A stretch of 64,000 bases of DNA from NCBI GenBank assembly GCA_033764055.1, contig JANRJI010000155.1, forward strand, positions 28,575 through 92,574. The letters run 5' to 3'. Each line of letters starts with the position of its first letter. Within the stretch, counting starts at the first letter, position 1. Shown here in pieces: positions 58,741 to 64,000 of this stretch. The stretch comes from Ga0077555 sp033764055 (lineage in GTDB: Bacteria > Pseudomonadota > Alphaproteobacteria > Rhizobiales > Hyphomicrobiaceae). A program made the translations under genes and the position numbers. The notes below the pieces were generated by a model. The model saw only the letters and a list, made by a program, of their open reading frames with translations. It was not told where the DNA came from and ran no database searches.

Positions 58741-59181
58741 TGCGTCCCGGTGTGGGCCGGCCGGCAACTGTCGAGCTGACGCGGGACGAGACCAGACCCT
58801 CGAGACGCCGAAGCCAGCGGCGGCTTCGAATCATTAACCATTCGTTAAGGACTATGCAGACGACGGCCGACCCTGGCTAGTGCATGCGAGGCACGCCCGC
58901 GGTGGTGCGTGCCGGCCGCGATGCGATCCGGTGCATTGATCGTCGCCGTGAGCCATCGCACCGGCCGCGGCGTTGCCCTATTCTGCGCCGGTGTCCCGGC
59001 GCGCGATTGCCGACCAGTTTGCCGCGACCTCTCTCGGCACGTGCGAACCATATGGGACACCAGGCTCGACGATGGCTTAGTGTGGCGCTTGCACCGCAAA
59101 TGCCGACGTCGAGTGCGCGGCGAATTCTGGTCGGCAACTGCGGGGCACCAGACCGGGAACGTCGAGCGAGACAGAAGCCCC
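58741..59181. other. Divergent intergenic region upstream of divL
   Basis: About 440 bases between divL (minus) and an enolase-superfamily gene (plus). It contains the CtrA-type box at 58834-58848 and a 7-bp hairpin GGCACGC/GCGTGCC close to 58890. Several open frames cross it on both strands, none with a ribosome-binding site or recognisable product. Promoters of both flanking genes should lie here. Confidence 0.5.
58834..58848. promoter_or_regulatory. CtrA-type binding box upstream of divL
   Basis: The sequence TTAACCATTCGTTAA matches TTAA-N7-TTAA, the alphaproteobacterial CtrA recognition pattern, exactly. It is an isolated AT-rich element in very GC-rich DNA, 94 bases upstream of the divL start codon. 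Because DivL influences CtrA phosphorylation in Caulobacter, autoregulation would be a closed feedback loop. Binding has not been shown. Confidence 0.65.
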
Positions 59182-60312
59182 ATGCCCGCCAGCCTCCGCC
59201 TAGCCGCCCTCGAGGCGTTCGTCTTCCGGGCTCCACTCGCGTCTCCGGTCGAGACGTCGTTCGGGCGCATGCTCGACCGGCCGATGGTCCTCGTTCGGGC
59301 CACCGACACCGATGGCGTGAGCGGCTGGGGCGAGGTCTGGTGCAACTTTCCGGCGGTCGGCGCCGAGCACCGGGCACGTCTCGTCGCCAGCATCCTCGCC
59401 CCGCTGGCGACCGCCCGGGCGTTCGCCGATCCGACCGAGGCGTTCGAGCATTTGACGCGGTCGACCGAGGTTGTGGCCATCCAATGCGCCGAGCCGGGTC
59501 CATTCGCGCAGTGCATCGCGGGGGTCGACACGGCGCTGGTCGACCTGGCTGCCCGGCGCGCCGGACAACCTGTCTGGCGTTTCCTCGGCGGGGCGAGTGG
59601 CCGCATTCCGGTCTATGCCAGTGGGCTCAACCCCACGGCTCCCGAGGCAATGGCCCGTCAGCGTCGTGATGAAGGACACCGCGCTTTCAAGCTGAAGATC
59701 GGTTTCGGGCGAGAGCGCGACGTCACCAACCTCGCGGCGGTGCGGTCCGAGGTCGGCGGCAACGCACGGCTGATGGTCGACGCCAACCAGGCCTGGTCCC
59801 TCGAGCAGGCGCTCGAGATGCTGCCCGCGCTTGCGGTCTTCGGCCTCGACTGGTTGGAGGAGCCCATCCGGGCAGATCGACCGTGGAGCACCTGGCGCCG
59901 CCTCGCCGAGGCGACGTCCATTCCCCTTGCCGGTGGTGAGAATATGCTCGGTGCGCCCGCCTTCGCGGCAGCGATCGATGCCGGTGCCCTTCGCGTGGTG
60001 CAGCCAGACCTGGCCAAATGGGGTGGCTTCTCCGGGTGTCTGCCTGTGGCCAAGCGGATCCTCGCTGGCGGTCGTCGCTTCTGTCCGCACTATCTCGGCG
60101 GCGGGGTGGGGCTCCTCGCCTCGGCGCACCTGCTGGCGGCTGCGGGCGGCGATGGTGCGCTCGAGATCGACTCCAATCCCAATCCGCTGCGGTCGGAGAT
60201 CGCGGGTCCTCTCGGCACCATCCAGGAGGGCTGCGCCACGCTGTCCGAGGCACCGGGCTTGGGCATCGACGACCCGCTCGTGACGCTGCGGCGCTTTCTC
60301 GTTGCCCACTGA
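59182..60312 (+). CDS. Mandelate racemase/muconate lactonizing enzyme family protein 2
   Basis: A 376-residue enolase-superfamily enzyme. It has the capping domain (LAALEAFVFRAPL, TSFGRMLDRPMVLVRATDTDG), the Lys-x-Lys base pair in FKLKIGFG, metal ligands in LMVDANQAW, LEEPIRAD and GGENMLG, and a barrel His in FCPHYLGGG. This is the muconate-lactonizing/dipeptide-epimerase type arrangement, distinct from the other member at 34799. ATG 59182 has only a weak ribosome-binding site, and the frame is open upstream without conservation. It is probably co-transcribed with the gamma-glutamyltransferase gene 94 bases downstream. Confidence 0.87.
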   Translation: MPASLRLAALEAFVFRAPLASPVETSFGRMLDRPMVLVRATDTDGVSGWGEVWCNFPAVGAEHRARLVASILAPLATARAFADPTEAFEHLTRSTEVVAIQCAEPGPFAQCIAGVDTALVDLAARRAGQPVWRFLGGASGRIPVYASGLNPTAPEAMARQRRDEGHRAFKLKIGFGRERDVTNLAAVRSEVGGNARLMVDANQAWSLEQALEMLPALAVFGLDWLEEPIRADRPWSTWRRLAEATSIPLAGGENMLGAPAFAAAIDAGALRVVQPDLAKWGGFSGCLPVAKRILAGGRRFCPHYLGGGVGLLASAHLLAAAGGDGALEIDSNPNPLRSEIAGPLGTIQEGCATLSEAPGLGIDDPLVTLRRFLVAH

Positions 60313-60406
60313 GGCGCCCGCGATCTCGGTCGCCGCAATCTGTGGCGCGATCGCGTGGCCGGCCTTACCATCGGCGCACTAGCCACTCACCCACCGGAGC
60401 CCGCCC

Positions 60407-62227
60407 ATGGCCAACATCAACGCCGGCGCCTTCACCACGCGTCCCGAGATCGACGGCACGTTCGGGGTCGTCGCCTCCACGCACTGGATCGGCACGGCCG
60501 TAGCCATGGGCATCCTCGAGCGTGGCGGCAATGCATTCGATGCCGGGATCGCCGCGGCCTTCACCCTGCAGGTGGTCGAGCCGCACCTGTGCGGGCCAGG
60601 CGGGGACGTGCCCATCATGGTCTACGATCGGCGCAAGGGCAGGCCGGAGGTCATCTGCGGCCAGGGACCGGCGCCTGCCGGCGCCACGATCGCCCACTAC
60701 CGGGACCGGCTCGGCCTCGACATCATCCCCGGCACCGGTCTGCTCGCGGCCTGCATTCCCGGCACCTTCGAGACGTTCATGCTGGTGCTGCGCGACTACG
60801 GCACGATGCGGCTGCGCGACGTGCTGGAGCCGTCGATCGGCTATGCCGTCAACGGCCATCCGATCGTCGAGCGGGCCTGCGCCACGATCTCCACGGTCAA
60901 GAGCCTGTTCCGCGAGCACTGGCCGACGTCGGCTGCCGTCTACCTGCCGGGTGGCGACGTTCCAGAGCCTGCCACGCTCTTCCGCAATCCGACCCATGCC
61001 GAGACGTATCTGCGCATCCTGCGTGAGGCCGAAGCCGGAGGCGGCTCGCGCGAGGCCGAGATCGATCGGGCTCGCAAGGCCTGGAGCCAAGGTTTCGTCG
61101 CCGAGGCCATCGACCGCTTTTGCCGCGACACCGAGGTGATGGACGTGTCCGGCCGTCCCCATCGTGGCGTGCTCACCGGCGCCGACATCGCGGGCTGGGC
61201 GCCGACCATCGAGGAGCCCGTCGGCATCGATTACGGGCGCTACCGCGTCCTGAAGCCGGGACCCTGGACGCAGGGCCCGACGCTGCTCCAGACGCTGGCC
61301 CTCCTGAAGGCCTTCGAGATCGAGAAGCTGTCCAACACCGATCCCGATTTCATCCATCTGTGGATCGAGGCGGCCAAGCTCGCCTACGCCGACCGCGAGG
61401 CCTTCTATGGCGACCCCAAGTTTGCCGATGTGCCGATGGAGACCCTGCTCTCCGAGCGCTACAACAACGATCGACGCCGTCTCATCGGCCAGTGGGCCAG
61501 CCTGGAGCAGCGGCCAGGCACCATCGACGGCTACGGCGGCAAGGTCATCCTCAAGGGCGTCTCGGAGAAGCGGGTCGCGGTGTCGGCGGCAGGGGCCGGC
61601 GAGCCGACGGTCGGCGAGATGACCGTCCGTGCCGACGGTCTCGTGCGCGGCGATACCGTGCACATCGACATCATCGATCGCGACGGCAACATGTTCACCG
61701 CCACGCCGTCCGGCGGTTGGCTGCAGTCCTCGCCCGTGATTCCGTCCCTCGGCTGGCCGCTCGGCTCGCGCGCTCAGATGTTCTGGCTCGACGAGAGCCA
61801 TCCCGGAGCGCTCGCACCTGGCAAGCGGCCGCGCTCGACATTGTCGGTCGGCATGGCACTGCGTGACGGCGCCCCATACCTGATCTGGGGCACCCCGGGG
61901 GGCGACCAGCAGGACCAGTGGTCCTCGCAGATGTTCCTGCGGCACGTGCACTTCGGCATGAATCTGCAGGAGGCGATCGATGCGCCGGCGTGGCATATCG
62001 AGCACTTCCCAGCTTCGTTCTGGCCGCGTGCAGCCCGCCCCGGCGTCGTCGTCGTCGAGGGGAGGCTGCCGGCAGCCACCATCAAGGAGCTCGAGCGGCG
62101 CGGCCACAGGGTCGAGATCGGGCCGGACTGGTCGGAGGGCCGCCTCACGGCAGCCTCCCAGCAGGGCGTCCGCCGGAGGGCCGCTGCCAACGCCCGTGGC
62201 ATGCAGGGCTATGCCGCCGGGCGGTGA
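60407..62227 (+). CDS. Gamma-glutamyltransferase family protein 2
   Basis: A 606-residue Ntn-hydrolase family member. The large-subunit start (GVVASTHWIGTAVAMGILERGGNAFDAGIAAAF) and GPGGDVPIMVYD are clear. The nucleophile threonine is probably in VRGDTVHIDIIDRDGNMFTATPSGGW. The small-subunit region (PGKRPRSTLSVGMAL, WGTPGGDQQDQWSSQMFL) diverges from classical GGT, and there is no signal peptide. It differs in length and sequence from the 528-residue paralogue at 17749. GGAG lies upstream of ATG 60407. With the neighbouring enolase-superfamily enzyme it may act on an amide or lactam compound; that is inference. Confidence 0.88.
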   Translation: MANINAGAFTTRPEIDGTFGVVASTHWIGTAVAMGILERGGNAFDAGIAAAFTLQVVEPHLCGPGGDVPIMVYDRRKGRPEVICGQGPAPAGATIAHYRDRLGLDIIPGTGLLAACIPGTFETFMLVLRDYGTMRLRDVLEPSIGYAVNGHPIVERACATISTVKSLFREHWPTSAAVYLPGGDVPEPATLFRNPTHAETYLRILREAEAGGGSREAEIDRARKAWSQGFVAEAIDRFCRDTEVMDVSGRPHRGVLTGADIAGWAPTIEEPVGIDYGRYRVLKPGPWTQGPTLLQTLALLKAFEIEKLSNTDPDFIHLWIEAAKLAYADREAFYGDPKFADVPMETLLSERYNNDRRRLIGQWASLEQRPGTIDGYGGKVILKGVSEKRVAVSAAGAGEPTVGEMTVRADGLVRGDTVHIDIIDRDGNMFTATPSGGWLQSSPVIPSLGWPLGSRAQMFWLDESHPGALAPGKRPRSTLSVGMALRDGAPYLIWGTPGGDQQDQWSSQMFLRHVHFGMNLQEAIDAPAWHIEHFPASFWPRAARPGVVVVEGRLPAATIKELERRGHRVEIGPDWSEGRLTAASQQGVRRRAAANARGMQGYAAGR

Positions 62228-62368
62228 GCGCAGGATCGGATGGTGGCGGGGGTCTGTGTCGCGTTGCCTCGAAGGGGCGTGTTCACTCGCCCCGGCAGCC
62301 GGCCCCGGCGGCTCGTGGCGCGGAGCGTCTTGCGCAGCGCAGCCCGCATGTCTATACGAGCCTCGAGC

Positions 62369-62443
62369 GCTCCCTTCGTCTATCGGTTAGGACGTCAGAT
62401 TTTCAATCTGAAAAGACGGGTTCGACTCCCGTAGGGAGCGCCA
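62369..62443 (+). tRNA. tRNA-Glu (anticodon UUC)
   Basis: The cloverleaf can be drawn by eye: acceptor stem GCTCCCT (62369-62375) pairs with AGGGAGC (62433-62439), then discriminator G and encoded CCA (62441-62443). The anticodon stem TCAGA/TCTGA closes the loop TTTTCAA, giving anticodon TTC. The T-arm contains GGTTCGACTCC. A toxin-immunity pair and an IS66 end lie downstream. Confidence 0.97.
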
Positions 62444-62444
62444 A

Positions 62445-62490
62445 CTTGCTAGCAAGATGATAGCTTGCAACTCGCTTCATTCGAATGAAG
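62445..62490. repeat. Two perfect palindromes at the 3' end of tRNA-Glu
   Basis: A 12-base palindrome CTTGCTAGCAAG (62445-62456) begins two bases after the tRNA. A 16-base palindrome CTTCATTCGAATGAAG follows at 62475-62490. Neither is followed by a U-tract. They could be tRNA processing or terminator structures, or sites used by an integrating element. Confidence 0.6.
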
Positions 62491-62543
62491 GCCGACATAG
62501 AGATGCCGTGTCCGGGGACTGATTGGGAAACCTATCCCGCCCC

Positions 62544-62876
62544 TCAGTGATCGAGGGGTGGAATTGGTGCCTCGACCGCCAGCTTGATGATCCGCCCGTC
62601 GAGCTGAGAGATAATGACTTCGGCCCTTCCGAGTCGTAATGCCTCTCTTGGCCGACCGTCATCCCACTGCGGCTGTTGACCGCCCGATACTACCCACGTC
62701 TCCCCGCGCTCCTCTACGCCGAACGGTTCTTGGCGCCTAACCTCCTCCGAACCGAAGCGGTCACACAGCACCATTCTGGAAATTTCAAGCGCCGTGCTCT
62801 TCGTGATCAGCCGCTCACCTGAAATCAGGTAAAGGTACACGGACAGGTCGTAGTCCTTACCCTCGAACTCAGGCAT
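62544..62876 (-). CDS. NTF2-fold immunity-like protein
   Basis: A 110-residue protein. The pattern TALEISRMVLCDRFG, QEPFGVEERGETWVVSGG and GRAEVIISQLDGRIIKLAVEAP resembles small NTF2-fold immunity proteins that accompany polymorphic toxins. There is no signal peptide, so it would act in the cytoplasm. It begins 42 bases after the stop of the putative nuclease toxin gene on the same strand, the toxin-then-immunity order. Identification is by pattern only. Confidence 0.68.
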   Translation of the reverse strand: MPEFEGKDYDLSVYLYLISGERLITKSTALEISRMVLCDRFGSEEVRRQEPFGVEERGETWVVSGGQQPQWDDGRPREALRLGRAEVIISQLDGRIIKLAVEAPIPPLDH

Positions 62877-62917
62877 GGCTACGGTCCTTTGATGTGCAGC
62901 GATGCCGGAGGCCGTTC

Positions 62918-63550
62918 TCAGCGGGGCTCGGCGGGTAGAGGAATGACCTGCAATCGAGAGCCGGGACCTCGTGCGTAGACAACACTGATGGCGAATGCGG
63001 GCAGCGGCGCCCCCGGGGTAAGGCCGAGGTTGCGGATTTTTCCGTCATACGAGACAACGCCTGCGCCGCCGATTGCATGTGGATAGACAACTTGCTGGCT
63101 AGGCGTGAATGTCGGGTTCTCGCCGGTCTTGATGTCAATTCCATAGAGTAGACCGTTTGGACCTCTCGCTAAGATGTCGAGGCGGGCCGCAACAGGCGGT
63201 GCACCAGATAGAACAAGTGACACTTCTGTCTCGACCTTGTTACCTCCTGCGCGCAATTCCTTGACGAAGTGGTCCCTCACCGCGTCATGGAAATCACCTG
63301 GGTAAGCGACATCAACCGTAGAGCCATCGAGGTCTTCCAGCAACGTTTGGAAGCGTGCGCCGTCCTCGCCGCCGTCCGTCCAGCGACCGTGGTCGTCGCG
63401 AGGCTGATCCGGATCGAAGCCCTGCTTGAGTGCGAGATGCAGACGGAGCGAGGCGAAGAGAAGCTTAATGTACGCCAGCTCACTTCGAAGCTCGAGCAGG
63501 GTTGCCTCATTCGGTTGCGGTTCGCGATTATCTTGGAAGGGAAGGATCAT
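62918..63550 (-). CDS. Putative PD-(D/E)XK nuclease toxin
   Basis: A 210-residue protein. A helical N-terminal part (1-43) is followed by FDPDQPRDDHGRWTDGG, a segment seen at the junction of C-terminal toxin modules in alphaproteobacterial phage-head and polymorphic-toxin proteins. The C-terminal domain contains E108, D125 (ARLDILARG), D139-I-K141 (YGIDIKTGEN) and Q152/Q153, fitting a PD-(D/E)XK nuclease. No secretion domain is present, so it may be a detached toxin cassette. AAGGA precedes ATG 63550. A preceding GTG codon is in frame. It is paired with the NTF2-fold protein. Confidence 0.7.
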   Translation of the reverse strand: MILPFQDNREPQPNEATLLELRSELAYIKLLFASLRLHLALKQGFDPDQPRDDHGRWTDGGEDGARFQTLLEDLDGSTVDVAYPGDFHDAVRDHFVKELRAGGNKVETEVSLVLSGAPPVAARLDILARGPNGLLYGIDIKTGENPTFTPSQQVVYPHAIGGAGVVSYDGKIRNLGLTPGAPLPAFAISVVYARGPGSRLQVIPLPAEPR

Positions 63551-63860
63551 CACTCGTCCTTGGCTGCAGGTATGACTGCTGCAGTGTGTTGGACAGTGGA
63601 CACAGGGGGATAAGTCTGGCGGGCCCGCATCGGCAGATGGTGAAGCGCGATTTGGGGGAGACGAGGTGACCAGTCAACGCAGACCTAAGAACAATGCGCC
63701 ACTTCAATCACATAGGTGTTCGCACTTTTATCGTTTCCGGCGCGCCACCACTCCGGTACACATGTGCGAACACCATCGCTGGCTACTTCCGTAGCCGGGG
63801 ACCGCTGTCGTTGTCTTAAGCGATCATCAGTCGGCGCTGCGTTGAGAACAGGCTATCAAC
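63551..63860. other. Non-coding stretch between the toxin gene and IS66
   Basis: About 310 bases without a convincing gene. It holds an 11-bp perfect inverted repeat (63715-63774, listed separately) and a 6-bp stem hairpin GGCTAC/GTAGCC (63781-63796) with a 4-base loop. The promoter of the toxin gene should lie at its left edge. Confidence 0.5.
63715..63774. repeat. 11-bp perfect inverted repeat with 38-base spacer
   Basis: GGTGTTCGCAC (63715-63725) is repeated inverted as GTGCGAACACC (63764-63774). The match is exact and stops sharply at both ends. It lies about 165 bases upstream of the toxin start and 86 bases from the IS66 end. A regulator site or the remnant of a small insertion element are possible. 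Confidence 0.6.
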
Positions 63861-64000
63861 GTAAGCGTCTGCTCGCGACTGCGGCATGGATCGCTTGACG
63901 TGTGCCGGCTCAGGCTGCGACGCTTTGCGTCGCCGGTGACGACCAGTTCCAAGGCAGCAGCTCGGCGAGGCGGTTGACCGGATGCCTGCCGATGCGGGCG
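63861..64000. mobile_element. IS66-family insertion sequence, one end (partial)
   Basis: GTAAGCGTCTGC at 63861 matches the typical IS66 terminal inverted repeat beginning GTAAGCG. The C-terminus of an IS66 transposase, on the minus strand, begins 50 bases inside. The eight bases immediately outside (CTATCAAC, 63853-63860) would be one copy of the 8-bp target duplication. The other end lies beyond the window. Confidence 0.8.
63910..64000 (-). CDS. IS66-family transposase, C-terminal fragment
   Basis: The minus-strand frame entering from the right edge reads ARIGRHPVNRLAELLPWNW then SSPATQSVAA and stops at TGA (63910-63912). The HPVNRL-ELLPWNW block is the conserved C-terminus of the IS66 TnpC transposase. 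Only about 29 residues are inside the window, so whether the element is complete cannot be judged. Confidence 0.85.
   Translation of the reverse strand, partial: ARIGRHPVNRLAELLPWNWSSPATQSVAA

Noticed and set aside
58845..59606. Minus-strand open frame of 253 codons upstream of divL
   Set aside because: It overlaps the enolase-superfamily gene on the other strand, has no ribosome-binding site or motif, and its composition matches shadow frames.
63716..63898. 60-codon plus-strand open frame before IS66
   Set aside because: It begins inside the inverted repeat and runs into the IS66 terminal repeat, with no ribosome-binding site and no homology features.

Overview
The window is high-GC chromosomal DNA of an alphaproteobacterium, most likely a member of the Hyphomicrobiales (Rhizobiales). 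The evidence is the gene set and its order. A DivL-type tyrosine pseudo-kinase sits next to a fused TsaE-AmgK gene, a MurU-like nucleotidyltransferase, alphaproteobacterial AddB/AddA and thioredoxin. Facing them is the chain mutY / DciA (DUF721) / two DsbA-like genes / smc. A CtrA-type box (TTAA-N7-TTAA) lies upstream of divL. The Methylobacterium-type two-subunit NAD formate dehydrogenase (FDH1) fits the same group.

Layout from left to right. 1-3319: branched-chain/pyruvate-type 2-oxoacid dehydrogenase genes (E1 alpha, E1 beta, E2) on the minus strand, with a further gene running off the left edge. 3487-8726: a small secreted protein, a DHRS6-like SDR, an AT-richer membrane ORFan, two overlapping GNAT acetyltransferases and a ketopantoate-reductase-like protein. 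8803-11156: PepSY protein plus PhoP/PhoQ-like two-component system. 11465-17349: a CUT1-type ABC importer with two tandem paralogous Tat-exported binding proteins, two permeases and an ATPase. 17383-27171: acylphosphatase, gamma-glutamyltransferase, GNAT, a monooxygenase-fold protein, a propionyl-CoA carboxylase alpha gene interrupted by an amber codon, a HerA-like ATPase (DUF853), small proteins, a YbdK-like ligase and a TerC protein. 27556-33783: FDH1 beta and alpha subunits separated by a FlK-like thioesterase and an AAA ATPase. 33793-39254: an AT-rich ORFan, a mandelate-racemase-family enzyme, a MalY-like lyase, a VOC gene interrupted by an amber codon, a GST and small membrane proteins. 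39389-58740: the conserved DNA repair, chromosome and cell-cycle block. 59182-62227: a second enolase-superfamily enzyme and a second gamma-glutamyltransferase. 62369-64000: tRNA-Glu(UUC), then a nuclease-toxin/NTF2-fold-immunity pair and the end of an IS66 element, which looks like the edge of an accessory island.

Observations most worth checking: (i) the codon for the biotinylated lysine of the carboxylase alpha subunit is TAG, and a second gene also carries an in-frame TAG where homologues are expected to have lysine, while TAG is an ordinary terminator elsewhere in the window; (ii) a perfect CtrA box lies upstream of divL; (iii) a compact PD-(D/E)XK toxin and immunity pair lies between tRNA-Glu and IS66; (iv) two AT-richer genes of unknown role bracket the formate dehydrogenase alpha gene; (v) the ABC operon encodes two binding proteins of identical length. 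No CRISPR array, rRNA gene or prophage structural genes were seen.
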